The notes under the pieces: generated by a model | Databases searched by the model: none | What the model was told of the DNA's origin: nothing | The model's input: the letters and a program-made list of their open reading frames with translations, nothing else | From: an uncultured Collinsella sp. | GTDB taxonomy: Bacteria; Actinomycetota; Coriobacteriia; Coriobacteriales; Coriobacteriaceae | Direction of reading: 5' to 3' | DNA length: 64,000 nt | NCBI GenBank assembly: GCA_900540985.1 | Contig: UQIC01000007.1 | Coordinates: 1-64,000, forward strand | Position numbers and translations under genes: made by a program | Part shown: positions 18,794 through 29,371 of the stretch, in pieces | How positions within the stretch are numbered: the stretch's first letter is position 1 | How the letters are laid out: each line of letters starts with the position of its first letter

Positions 18794-19894
18794 TTACTCA
18801 TCCATGAGATAGTAGTGGCCCAGCGCGTCGGCACCCAGGATGGCGTTTGCGACCATCTCGGGCGTCACCTCAAAGGGCATGTTGCACATGGTGTCATCGG
18901 GTGCGCAGGCGGCCTCGGCAACAATCATGGCCTGCTCGCGCGTAAGCTCGGCAACGCCAAGTTCCTTCATCGTGACCGGCAGGCCAAGCTCAATGCAGAA
19001 GCCCAAGACTTCCTCGAGCTTCTCGGTCGGGGCATCCTCGAGTACCAGCTGGACGATAGTGCCAAAGGCGACCTTCTCGCCGTGATACATGCCGTGGCAC
19101 TCGGGCAGCATCGTCAGGCCATTGTGGATGGCATGAGCAGCAGCAAGGCCCGAGCTCTCAAAGCCAATGCCCGAAAGCAGCGTATTGGCCTCGATGATGT
19201 GCTCGACGGCAGGCGTGAGCGCACCCTTCTCCAGCGCGACCTTGGCCTTGACGCCATCGGCCATGAGCGTCTCGTAGCAGAGCTTGGCGAGCGCCAGGCC
19301 GGCCATTCCACCCTTACCGCCGGCGCAAGTGCCACCGTCGGCATCGTGCGTCGCCTGGGCCTCGAAGTAGGTTGCGAGCGCATCGCCCATACCGGAAACC
19401 GTCAGGCGCACCGGGCTCGCCGCGATAACCGTCGTATCCATAAGGACGATATTGGGGTTTGCCTTAAGGAAGAGGTACTTATCGAACTGGCCGTCATCGG
19501 TGTAAAGCACCGAAAGTGCCGAGCACGGTGCATCGGTCGAGGCAATGGTGGGGCAAATGATAACCGGGGACTCCAGGTAATAGGCGACGGCCTTCGCGGT
19601 GTCGAGGATCTTGCCGCCACCGACGCCGACGATGATGTCGCAACCGTTGTCGCGAGCGAGCGCAACCAGGCGATCGACCTCGCCCTTGGAGCACTCGCCG
19701 TTAAAGTCCTCAAACAGCAGCTCGGCCTTGGCCTCGGCAAAGCCGCCCTCGATCTTGGCACCGACGCGCTTCTTGCCCGAAGGCGTCACGATGACGAGGG
19801 CCTTAGCGCCGAGCGGCTCGACATAGGAGCCGAGCTTGGCGAGCTCGTCCGGACCCTGGATGTACTTGCTGGGGCTATTGAAAATTGCAGCCAT
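18794..19894 (-). CDS. gldA: glycerol dehydrogenase
   Basis: 366 residues, the normal GldA length. NAD-binding glycine motif GVGGGKILDTAK is near 92, STDAPCSALSVL follows, and the metal-binding region contains HAIHNGL and MYHGEKVAFGT with conserved His residues. It oxidises glycerol to dihydroxyacetone with NAD (or the reverse) in the cytoplasm. A terminator follows, and another separates it from the upstream iron alcohol dehydrogenase, so it is a single-gene unit. The truncated paralogue lies downstream. Substrates other than glycerol cannot be excluded for this family. Confidence 0.9.
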   Translation of the reverse strand: MAAIFNSPSKYIQGPDELAKLGSYVEPLGAKALVIVTPSGKKRVGAKIEGGFAEAKAELLFEDFNGECSKGEVDRLVALARDNGCDIIVGVGGGKILDTAKAVAYYLESPVIICPTIASTDAPCSALSVLYTDDGQFDKYLFLKANPNIVLMDTTVIAASPVRLTVSGMGDALATYFEAQATHDADGGTCAGGKGGMAGLALAKLCYETLMADGVKAKVALEKGALTPAVEHIIEANTLLSGIGFESSGLAAAHAIHNGLTMLPECHGMYHGEKVAFGTIVQLVLEDAPTEKLEEVLGFCIELGLPVTMKELGVAELTREQAMIVAEAACAPDDTMCNMPFEVTPEMVANAILGADALGHYYLMDE

Positions 19895-19919
19895 AACTAT
19901 CCCATTCTCTAAAAAAGAA

Positions 19920-19951
19920 AGGGGCTCCGTACGGATACGTGCGGAGCCCCT
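19920..19951 (-). terminator. intrinsic terminator for the iron alcohol dehydrogenase gene
   Basis: AGGGGCTCCG/CGGAGCCCCT arms of 10 bp. On the minus strand they are followed by TTCTTTTTTAG. It lies between the iron dehydrogenase stop and the gldA start. Confidence 0.85.
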
Positions 19952-19972
19952 CGTTACGATAACAAGAGTCGA

Positions 19973-21196
19973 TTAGAAATCGATGTCGGTGTCGTAGTAG
20001 CAGGCCTTGAGGATCTTCTCGAAGTCGGCAGCCTTGGTCTCACGCGGGTTCTCGGGCGTGCAGGCGTCCTGCTCGGCGTTCGCGGCGATCTCGGGCAGCT
20101 TGGCGAGGAACTCCTCCTCGGAAACCATCTGCGGGTTCTCGGCGTCGACCTTCACGCCACCATTCGCGTAATCCTTGATGGACTGCGGAATGTTGAGCTG
20201 GTCGTTGAGATCGCGAATCTTCTGGACGAGTGCAGCGATGAGCTCCTCGTTGGTCTCGCCGGGAAGGTGCAGGATCTCCTTGGCCACGTAAGCGTAACGC
20301 TCGGCAGCACGCGGGTCCTTGGAGTTCCACTGGATGACCTTGCCCAGGTACATGGCGTTAGCAGCACCGTGGATGATGTGGCCATTCTCAAAGGCAGCAC
20401 CGGTCTTGTGAGCCATGGAGTGAACGATGCCGAGCAGGCCCGAGGAGAAGGCGATACCGGCGATGCACTGAGCCTCGTGCATGTGCTGACGGGCCTCATG
20501 GTCGCCAGCATAGGACTTGGGCAGCCACTCGACGATCTCGCGGATGCCGTGCAGGGCGTTGGCGTCGGTGAACATAGAGGCGCAGGTGGAAACGTAGGCC
20601 TCCATGCAGTGGGTCAGAGCATCCATGCCGGTGTGAGCGCACAGCTTGGCGGGCATGGTGTAGGTGAGCTCGGGGTCGACGATGGCGACATCAGGGGTGA
20701 TGTTGAAGTCGGCCAGCGGGTACTTGATGCCCTTGGCGTAGTCGGTAATGACGGAGAACGCGGTGACCTCGGTAGCGGTGCCGGAGGTAGAAGAGATGGC
20801 GCAGAAATGAGCCTTCTGACGCAGCTCGGGGAAGCTGAACGGCTGGATGATGTTATCGAAGGACTCCTCGGGATACTCGTAGAAGACCCACATGGCCTTA
20901 GCGGCATCGATGGGCGAGCCGCCACCGATGGCGATAATCCAGTCGGGCTCGAACTCGCGCATGGCCTCGGCGCCCTTCATGACCGTCTCGATGGACGGGT
21001 CGGACTCGACGCCCTCGAACAGCTTGACCTCGAAGCCGCCTTCCTTAAGGTCGTTCTCGACGTCCTGCAGGAACCCGCCGCGGCGCATAGAGCTGCCGCC
21101 AGAAACGATGATGGCCTTCTTGCCCTTGAGGTTCTTCACCTCGTGGCGAGCGCCCTCACCAAAGTACAGATCGCGAGGATTGGTAAAACGTCCCAT
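19973..21196 (-). CDS. iron-containing alcohol dehydrogenase (class III)
   Basis: 407 residues from the ATG at 21196, which follows a perfect AGGAGG; 17 extra upstream codons are discarded. Dinucleotide motif GGGSPIDAAKAMW is near 95. Iron ligands are in HTGMDALTHCMEAY (about 200) and in HSMAHKTGAAF and HGAANA (about 265-285), the standard Asp-His-His-His set. It resembles butanol/1,3-propanediol-type NAD(P)-dependent dehydrogenases used to dispose of reducing power in fermentation. Exact substrate unknown. Confidence 0.9.
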   Translation of the reverse strand: MGRFTNPRDLYFGEGARHEVKNLKGKKAIIVSGGSSMRRGGFLQDVENDLKEGGFEVKLFEGVESDPSIETVMKGAEAMREFEPDWIIAIGGGSPIDAAKAMWVFYEYPEESFDNIIQPFSFPELRQKAHFCAISSTSGTATEVTAFSVITDYAKGIKYPLADFNITPDVAIVDPELTYTMPAKLCAHTGMDALTHCMEAYVSTCASMFTDANALHGIREIVEWLPKSYAGDHEARQHMHEAQCIAGIAFSSGLLGIVHSMAHKTGAAFENGHIIHGAANAMYLGKVIQWNSKDPRAAERYAYVAKEILHLPGETNEELIAALVQKIRDLNDQLNIPQSIKDYANGGVKVDAENPQMVSEEEFLAKLPEIAANAEQDACTPENPRETKAADFEKILKACYYDTDIDF

Positions 21197-21696
21197 ACTG
21201 TGCCTCCTAAACAAGCCCCTCTTAGACTTGCGTATATAACGGAGCACCCAATTGGCTCCGTTAGGACCGGTTTGCGCGTTGCCGGCGATGACAATGCGCG
21301 ATGTCTAAACGTCTCAACGCTCAGACAAACACTATTTTACCGTTCTGGTTGGTCAGTTATTCACCTAAAGCCGCCAATGATGAAACGTTTTTTCTATCCC
21401 TGAAGACCCTTGTGCGGCATTCATACTCCCAAGCTGGGCAAACGTTTTATCAAGGTTGACTACATATCCCGGGCAGGACTGTGCCCCTCCAAAATATGCA
21501 CCGTTCGCCGCCAAAAATCGACCGTTTGCGGCACCGTGATACCACTCGGCCGTCCATGGTGCCGACATTTGTGCGACATCCGACTTCGTGGTGCAAAGGT
21601 GCAAGTCCAAGTGCGGCACCCCCGGTGTGCCACATGCGGGTAAACTAGAACCTTATATAGAAACATCTGAACCCTAACCGCAGCAAAGGAGGCCCC
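21197..21696. other. 500-base intergenic region with repeat-like blocks
   Basis: No gene is supported. The left part is the promoter side of the iron dehydrogenase. At 21500-21535 the segment CACCGTTCGCCGCC is followed by ACCGTTTGCGGCACC, two partly similar GC-rich blocks around an A-rich core. The last 100 bases are rich in GTGC/GCAC words (21560-21635). This mosaic resembles degraded dispersed repeats. The operon promoter for 21697 probably lies in 21640-21680. Confidence 0.35.
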
Positions 21697-22773
21697 ATGG
21701 CATTCGATTCCATTCAAGAGGATTGCCATCGCCTCGTTCTTGAGGCCTTGCGCCGCGACAATATCCCGCTCACCGACGGTGCCGCCGTAGAGCGTCTGAT
21801 GGAGCAATTCACCCGCAACCCCGCACCGCTCATCGTGCACGACCGCGACCGCGCCGGGCATCTCATTGCCAAGGTGGTCCAGGCTGTCGACTACCGCATT
21901 CCCTTTATCCCTGACGATACCCAGGCAGAGCAAGAAGAGGCAGCTGCCGAGAACATGCTCCGCGAGGCGGCCGCACTCGATCCGGCCAACTGGGATGCCC
22001 AGCGCATGCTGACGGCACTCACCGCCGAATCCAACGAGGAATACGTGCAGTATCTGGTGTCCAAGTGCGACGAGGTGGAGCACGATCTGGCGCTCAAGAT
22101 CGCCTCTGCGCAGGACCCCTACGAGCGCGAGGCCGCAGGCGACCTTATGCGCCGTCCCTATCTGCGCTGGCTTGCTGCCTTGGCATCGCGCGCGCTCATT
22201 AGCGGACGCTACCGCATGTCGCTCGAAGCCGCAAATCGCAGCTTGGACTTTGCGCCCAACGACCCCGCTGGTGTCCGCCACACCGCGATGCTCGCCATGG
22301 CAAAGCTCGAATACCCCGCCGAGGAGCTCAAGCGCTTTCGCTCCGCTCACTCCGTGCCGTACCTCGCGAATACCCCGCCGCGCCGCCGCCCCAAAGATGC
22401 AGAGCGCGACTTGGACCCGTGGACGCTCATCGCGCTGATGAGCGCGGCCTGGCGCGAACTGGACTACGAGGATGCCGAGCACTACTTGCGCATCCTTGCG
22501 CGCTCGTGTCCGCACGCAGCCGAAGCACTCTACTTCCAAACCGAGTTTCCCGATGGCGTCTATGCCCGCGTCAACGTGGGTGTGGGCTCCACCGACGAGC
22601 TTGTCCTTGCGCTGTCCGAGGCGACGCCGGTACTGCAGGAGGGCCTGGGCGCCCCCGACAACGCCAGCTTTGCCGCCTGGGTCGCCACCAACGACATCGT
22701 ACGCTCCCAGATCGACGAACGAATCCTGCGCGCGGCCGAGCAGGGGCTTCCATTTAAGGGAGGGGACCTCTAA
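21697..22773 (+). CDS. TPR/ST7-like protein of unknown function
   Basis: 358 residues, soluble, all-helical looking. The segment RPYLRWLAALASRALISGRY leading to LDFAPNDPAGVRH matches the tetratricopeptide pattern of ST7-like proteins (Arg-Pro-Tyr, Gly-Arg, Pro-Asn-Asp-x-x-Gly-x-Arg). The N-terminal 60 residues and an acidic stretch near 70-90 (QAEQEEAAAENMLREAAAL) come before the repeats. AAAGGAGG precedes the ATG. It overlaps the next gene by one base, and that gene has the same repeat pattern and comes directly before murT-gatD. A scaffold role is plausible; nothing in the sequence gives a catalytic activity. Confidence 0.7.
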   Translation: MAFDSIQEDCHRLVLEALRRDNIPLTDGAAVERLMEQFTRNPAPLIVHDRDRAGHLIAKVVQAVDYRIPFIPDDTQAEQEEAAAENMLREAAALDPANWDAQRMLTALTAESNEEYVQYLVSKCDEVEHDLALKIASAQDPYEREAAGDLMRRPYLRWLAALASRALISGRYRMSLEAANRSLDFAPNDPAGVRHTAMLAMAKLEYPAEELKRFRSAHSVPYLANTPPRRRPKDAERDLDPWTLIALMSAAWRELDYEDAEHYLRILARSCPHAAEALYFQTEFPDGVYARVNVGVGSTDELVLALSEATPVLQEGLGAPDNASFAAWVATNDIVRSQIDERILRAAEQGLPFKGGDL

Positions 22774-23816
22774 TGGATCCGAGCGTCTACATCCCCGCCT
22801 ACCTGGAGCGCACCTATCTGGCGTCGCACCCCGAGCTCACCGATGCAGCACGCGAGCTTGTCCATAACGACATTAGCGCGAATCCCCAAAAGTATGCGCA
22901 GTCCGAGCATGCCCAGGCGCTGCTGTCCTACGCCGGTGTTCATCGCCACCTGCTCGACGAGCTCCATCGCATCGAGGACATGGGCAGCGACGAGGAGTTC
23001 GAGCAGACGCGCAATCGCCTGTTCGACGACATGCGCGATGAGCTGCTCAAGATCGTCCGCATCGATGCGTATGTCCTCGACGCGCAGCTGCTCGCCATCA
23101 TCCTGGCCGACACGCCCGTTGACGCCTGCCTGGGCGACCTGATGAAGCTCGAGGCGACCACGGCCGATTACCTGCAGCAAAGCGTGCCCGGGTTCGATAT
23201 GGAGGCCCCACACTACTGGGCCAATAATGTTTTGGCCGACGGTGTCACCGCAGCAGACCTTACCGTGAGCGAGCCGGCTCTTATCGGGTGGCTTCACACG
23301 CTCGAGGCCATCTCGCAGCTGTGCATGGCGAGCGCCCGCTACCGCGCTGCTGCCAACTACGCCCGCCGTGTTCTTAAGGCAGAAGGCTATCCCACCCGAG
23401 CTGCAGGCACCGTGCTACTCGCCCTCGCTCGCTTGGAAGACGAGGACGGCTTTTTTGCCCTGGCCCACCAGCTCGAGGAGCAGATGGGGGCCGATACCCT
23501 CGAGAACTCCCCCTGGTACCTGCTCGCCCGCACGATCTTGCTGTTCAAAACGAACAAGATGCGCCCGGCGACACGCGCGCTGCGTGAGTTTGCCAACCGC
23601 TGCGAGGGCGGTGCGTTCTTCTTACTGAACCCCATGTACCAGACACCGTACCTTCCCTGCCGGCCCGAGCCACACGATCCCTGGGATCTTTCGCACCAGG
23701 CCGTTTGGGAAGCGGACGGCATTATCTCGGACACTCCAGACTTTGCCCCCTGGGCCAATGCCTGCGAAGACGTATCGCAGCTTGCCCAGGAATTTGCGCG
23801 CCGCTACGGTTTTTAG
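22773..23816 (+). CDS. TPR/ST7-like protein, paralogue of the preceding gene
   Basis: 347 residues, starting in a TAATG overlap with the previous gene. A helical repeat region PALIGWLHTLEAISQLCMAS followed by YARRVLKAEGYPTRAAG aligns with the RPYLRW repeat of its neighbour, and the C-terminal NPMYQTPYLPCRPEPHDPW resembles the Asn-Pro-Tyr ending seen in ST7-like proteins. No signal peptide or membrane helix. The two genes look like an ancient tandem duplication that diverged. Translational coupling suggests the products work together. Function unknown. Confidence 0.68.
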   Translation: MDPSVYIPAYLERTYLASHPELTDAARELVHNDISANPQKYAQSEHAQALLSYAGVHRHLLDELHRIEDMGSDEEFEQTRNRLFDDMRDELLKIVRIDAYVLDAQLLAIILADTPVDACLGDLMKLEATTADYLQQSVPGFDMEAPHYWANNVLADGVTAADLTVSEPALIGWLHTLEAISQLCMASARYRAAANYARRVLKAEGYPTRAAGTVLLALARLEDEDGFFALAHQLEEQMGADTLENSPWYLLARTILLFKTNKMRPATRALREFANRCEGGAFFLLNPMYQTPYLPCRPEPHDPWDLSHQAVWEADGIISDTPDFAPWANACEDVSQLAQEFARRYGF

Positions 23817-23861
23817 TGACGCACTCGACCCGACCATGTCGTTTACGTTAGGAACGGTTTC

Positions 23862-26036
23862 ATGAACCTCCGCTCATCTCTTGCCTGCACCTCGAGCGAT
23901 ATCGCTCGCTGGGGGCTGCGCTCCGTCCTTAAGCGCCAGGGTGGCGTACTCCCCGGCCGCATCGCCATGAAGATCGACCCCGAGTTGCTGAGCGACCTTG
24001 CCGGCCTTGTCGACCGCAGCGTGGTGATCACCGGCACCAACGGCAAGACCACCACCTCCAACCTCATCGCCGACGCTGTTGCCGCCAGCGGTGCCACCGT
24101 GGTATGCAACCGCGCCGGCAACAACATGGAGCCGGGCGTGGTGGGTGCACTGCTCGAGGCGCGCAGCGGCCTCAAGCGAGCCGGCGGCAAGCGCGTGGGC
24201 GTTTTTGAATGCGATGAGCTCTACACCGTGCGCGTCCTGCCCAAGCTCAAGCCGACGTACTTCGTGCTGCTCAACCTGTTCCGCGACCAGCTGGACCGCT
24301 ACGGCGAGATTGACCACACCCAGGACGTCATCGCCCACGCGCTGGAGCTTTCGCCGGCAACGACGCTCATCTACAACGCCGACGACCCGCTGTGTGCCGC
24401 AATCGCCGCGCGCGTTCCCAACGCGAGCATCGCCTTTGGCATCGACGGCGCCACCAACACCGAGTCCGACCGTATTAGCGACTCACGTTTTTGCTCACAG
24501 TGCAACGCACCGCTGGAGTATGACTACGTGCAATACGGCCAGCTCGGCGCCTACCATTGCCCCTCGTGCGGCTGGGCCCGCCCTGCGCTTGTCCGTCGCG
24601 TGACGGGCGTGAAGCTCGGCTGCGACGGCTACGGCTTTGACCTGGTGTTTGGATCTGCGTCCGACGCGGCTGCCGTACACATCGCCACGCGCTACAACGG
24701 CCTGTACATGGTCTACAACGTTGCCGCCGCCTTCTTTGCCGCACATGAGTTAGGCGTGGATACGGCGCACCTGCAGCCCACGCTCGATGCCTACGTCCCC
24801 GCCGGCGGACGCATGGGCCGCTGGGATATCGCCGGCCGCACCGTCGAGGCCAACCTGGCCAAGAATCCCGTAGGCTTCGATCGACAGATCCAGTCCATCA
24901 AGACGGCAGGCGGCAGACTCTGCGCTTTCTTCCTCAACGACAACGATGCCGACGGCCACGATGTATCGTGGATCTACGACGTCGACTTCGAGCGCATCGC
25001 CGACACGCCGGGTCTTGTCGCCTTTGCCGGAGGCACGCGTGCGCACGACATGCAGGTACGCCTCAAGTACGCCGGCATCGATGCCGCGATTATCTCGGAC
25101 GTCGCGCAGGCAATTGGCGCCGTGGCAGACGAGGCCGCCAATGACACCTTCTACGCCGTCGCCAACTACACGGCCTTCCCGCCGCTGGTCAAGGAGCTCG
25201 ACGAGCTGAAAGGCGCTGCCGCCGACGCTGTTGCCGGGCGCGCCGTAGCCCGTGCCGACGGCAGCGCTCTTCCTGTCGGCATCGCGCCAGTCGAGCTTTC
25301 GAGCCCGCTGCGCATCGTCTACCTGTATCCCGATGCCCTTAACCTCTACGGCGACGGCGGCAACGTCATCGCCCTCGAGCGCCGCTGCGCCTGGCGTGGC
25401 ATTCCCGTGCGCGTGGACGAGGTCCGTATGGGCGAATCACTCGATCTCACCGATGCCGATATCGTCATGATGGGCGGTGGCTCCGACCGCGACCAGCTAG
25501 CCGTGGCACACGAGCTGCTCGCCCAAAAAGACAAGGTCGCGGCCTATGTTGAGGATGGCGGCTCGCTGCTTGCCATCTGTGGCAGCTATCAGCTGCTCGG
25601 CCGTTCGTACTATATGGGCGAAGATCGCATCGAGGGCCTGGGCGTCATTGCCGCCGAAACCGTACGCGGCTCCGACCGCCTGATCGGCAACGTTGCCGTC
25701 AAGACCGACCTGTCACCCGAGCCCTTTGTGGGATTCGAGAACCATGGAGGTCGCACGCTTTTGGACGCTGAGGCCACGCCGCTCGGAACGTCCGTCGTCA
25801 CGGGCACCGGCAACAACGGCGACGATGGCTTTGAGGGCCTGATCTACAAGGGCGTCATCGGCACGTACCTGCATGGCCCGGCGCTGCCCAAGAACCCCGA
25901 GCTCGCCGACTGGCTGATCGCCCATGCCCTCGAGCGCCGTGGCGATGCACAGGCCGCCGCCCTGCTGCCGCTCAAGCCCCTCGATGACACCTACGAGCAC
26001 GCCGCCCACGACGCCGCCATGAAGCTCCTCCCCTAG
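23862..26036 (+). CDS. murT-gatD: lipid II isoglutaminyl synthase, MurT-GatD fusion
   Basis: 724 residues joining two enzymes normally made separately. Residues 1-450 are MurT: Mur-ligase P-loop TGTNGKTTT at 57-65, a Cys4 zinc ribbon (Cys211, Cys214, Cys233, Cys236) and the C-terminal DUF1727-like region with NDNDADGHDVSW near 359. After an Ala-rich linker (450-480), residues 483-724 are GatD, a class I glutamine amidotransferase with nucleophile Cys573 in AICGSYQLLG and His671 in GTYLHGPALP. The complex amidates the D-Glu of lipid II to D-iso-Gln at the cytoplasmic membrane face. AGGA precedes the ATG; the gene closes a probable three-gene operon with the two TPR-like genes and ends at a terminator. 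Confidence 0.93.
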   Translation: MNLRSSLACTSSDIARWGLRSVLKRQGGVLPGRIAMKIDPELLSDLAGLVDRSVVITGTNGKTTTSNLIADAVAASGATVVCNRAGNNMEPGVVGALLEARSGLKRAGGKRVGVFECDELYTVRVLPKLKPTYFVLLNLFRDQLDRYGEIDHTQDVIAHALELSPATTLIYNADDPLCAAIAARVPNASIAFGIDGATNTESDRISDSRFCSQCNAPLEYDYVQYGQLGAYHCPSCGWARPALVRRVTGVKLGCDGYGFDLVFGSASDAAAVHIATRYNGLYMVYNVAAAFFAAHELGVDTAHLQPTLDAYVPAGGRMGRWDIAGRTVEANLAKNPVGFDRQIQSIKTAGGRLCAFFLNDNDADGHDVSWIYDVDFERIADTPGLVAFAGGTRAHDMQVRLKYAGIDAAIISDVAQAIGAVADEAANDTFYAVANYTAFPPLVKELDELKGAAADAVAGRAVARADGSALPVGIAPVELSSPLRIVYLYPDALNLYGDGGNVIALERRCAWRGIPVRVDEVRMGESLDLTDADIVMMGGGSDRDQLAVAHELLAQKDKVAAYVEDGGSLLAICGSYQLLGRSYYMGEDRIEGLGVIAAETVRGSDRLIGNVAVKTDLSPEPFVGFENHGGRTLLDAEATPLGTSVVTGTGNNGDDGFEGLIYKGVIGTYLHGPALPKNPELADWLIAHALERRGDAQAAALLPLKPLDDTYEHAAHDAAMKLLP

Positions 26037-26045
26037 CACCTCACA

Positions 26046-26080
26046 ACCACAAAGGGGACAGGCACCTTTGTGGTGGTTTT
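26046..26080 (+). terminator. terminator after murT-gatD
   Basis: ACCACAAAGG/CCTTTGTGGT arms (10 bp) with a 9-base loop are followed by GGTTTT, 10 bases past the stop. The hairpin sequence (AAAGGGGACAGGCACCTTTG) looks like a dispersed repeat serving as terminator. Confidence 0.65.
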
Positions 26081-26095
26081 GACCCATCCCAGCGG

Positions 26096-26240
26096 TTTGT
26101 CTCAATCTGCAACATCTAGACCGTTAAAAGTCGTCTTACTGTTACAGAATGAGATGTTCGTCCCGACGCCTGCCTTTTGTCTCGATCTGTAACAGATAGA
26201 GCCGATTTGCCCGCCCAGATGTTACAGATTGAGATATTTG
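26096..26240. repeat. four alternating copies of an 18-bp repeat
   Basis: Variants of TCTCAATCTGTAACATCT occur at 26099 (+), 26139-26157 (-), 26179 (+) and 26218-26236 (-). The +/-/+/- order would let the transcript form two hairpins. No gene overlaps. It sits just upstream of tRNA-Glu. Confidence 0.7.
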
Positions 26241-26334
26241 AAAATCGGAATAGAAGCCTACTCCTTTGTGGTGGTTTTCCAGTTTGCCAACGATATACGC
26301 GCCGGCAAAAAAGTCTGCTATACTCTTTCCCGCT

Positions 26335-26411
26335 GTCCCCATCGTCTAGCGGCCAAGGACGCCACCCTTTCAAGGTGGATATCGCGGGTTCGAATCCCGC
26401 TGGGGGCACCA
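26335..26411 (+). tRNA. tRNA-Glu (anticodon TTC)
   Basis: The cloverleaf can be drawn: acceptor GTCCCCA pairs with TGGGGGC (one G-U), the anticodon stem CCACC/GGTGG holds loop CTTTCAA with anticodon TTC, and the T arm GCGGGTTCGAATCCCGC is canonical. The discriminator is A and CCA is encoded at 26409-26411. A TATACT -10-like element lies at 26319. A terminator follows directly. Confidence 0.95.
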
Positions 26412-26423
26412 CAGAATCTGAGA

Positions 26424-26454
26424 AGCCCGTTACCAATTCGGTAGCGGGCTTTTT
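26424..26454 (+). terminator. terminator after tRNA-Glu
   Basis: AGCCCG-TT-ACC pairs with GGT-AG-CGGGCT around AATTC and is followed by TTTTGC. Confidence 0.8.
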
Positions 26455-26509
26455 GCTACCCATGCGCCGGGATTCGAACCCGACAGGGTGCGGATCCCGG
26501 CATCATCGC

Positions 26510-26742
26510 AAGGCCTGTGGTCAAAAAATGGCAAATATGAGTACTGTTACCATTTTAGTTACAGCGATTTCATGCCTTCAGAAGGCGATTTAGCCGTCAG
26601 GCGTCCTACGGCGGAAAAATTGCAGACGTTTATCGGCTAAGTACTTGGACATATGTTGCGTAACACTTCATATTTTGCAAATAAATAATGCTACAGGACT
26701 TGTGACAGTACTCATATTTGACGTTTTTTGCCCACAACCCTT
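26510..26742. repeat. MITE-like element with 35-bp terminal inverted repeats
   Basis: The left arm at 26516-26550 (TGTGGTCAAAAAATGGCAAA then TATGAGTACTGTTAC) and the right arm at 26702-26736 are inverted copies with four mismatches in 35; a looser match continues outward to about 26510 and 26742. The 150-base interior has no credible gene. The form is that of a non-autonomous transposable element inserted between tRNA-Glu and glnA. Confidence 0.65.
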
Positions 26743-26799
26743 TATACCTAGGCATATCGGTAGCAAAACGAGCTTCAAAGCGCCCTTCGCAAACAAAAA

Positions 26800-26826
26800 C
26801 CGGGGCCCGCATGATGCGGACCCCGG
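26800..26826 (-). terminator. terminator for the glutamine synthetase gene
   Basis: CCGGGG and CCGCAT segments pair with ATGCGG and CCCCGG with a small bulge. The minus strand continues into GTTTTTGTTTG. It lies about 30 bases past the glnA stop. Confidence 0.8.
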
Positions 26827-26857
26827 CTCAATACCGTGACGATATGTCAGTTACGCT

Positions 26858-28945
<2,088 letters not shown>

Positions 28946-29151
28946 ACGGAACTCCCTTCGTATCGGCACCGCGTGAGAAGCGGTGTTGATTACTAACGAA
29001 CGAGTCATAGCTTAGACTCGCCGTGTTTCCGCAACATTACCGTTATGTTGCTGTCGCGAAACCAATCAATGAGGTTACCGCATCGCGGCGGCGTTGCCAC
29101 CCTCAACAGCCAATCAACTGTATAAATTGCAGACCTTTCCCCATGGTTTAA

Positions 29152-29237
29152 GGGTAGTCAATTTGGGATGGGGCTCCATTAACTGGTATTTCACATCAGA
29201 TACCAGTCTTTATAGCCCCATCCTAGATTGGCCACCC
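29152..29237. other. 86-base imperfect hairpin in the glnA-metF gap
   Basis: GGATGGGGCT at 29165-29174 pairs with AGCCCCATCC at 29213-29222, ACTGGTAT with ATACCAGT inside, and CAAT/ATTG plus GGGT/ACCC outside. No U-tract and no gene. It may be a structured RNA, a 5' leader or a degenerate palindromic repeat in the 425-base divergent gap. Confidence 0.5.
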
Positions 29238-29371
29238 TGTTATAGGGAATGCCGATAGCAAAGCATTTTCGATTGGTATCCCCAAATAGCGAGTGAAACT
29301 CCACCGTGACACAGTGGTGCTGTAGAATCCTTACAACACATCACACTATTACGCATCTAGAGGAGCACGAT

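Noticed and set aside
29238..29371. SAM or cobalamin riboswitch before metF
   Set aside because: Expected because of the methionine operon, but no conserved riboswitch core sequence was found by eye.
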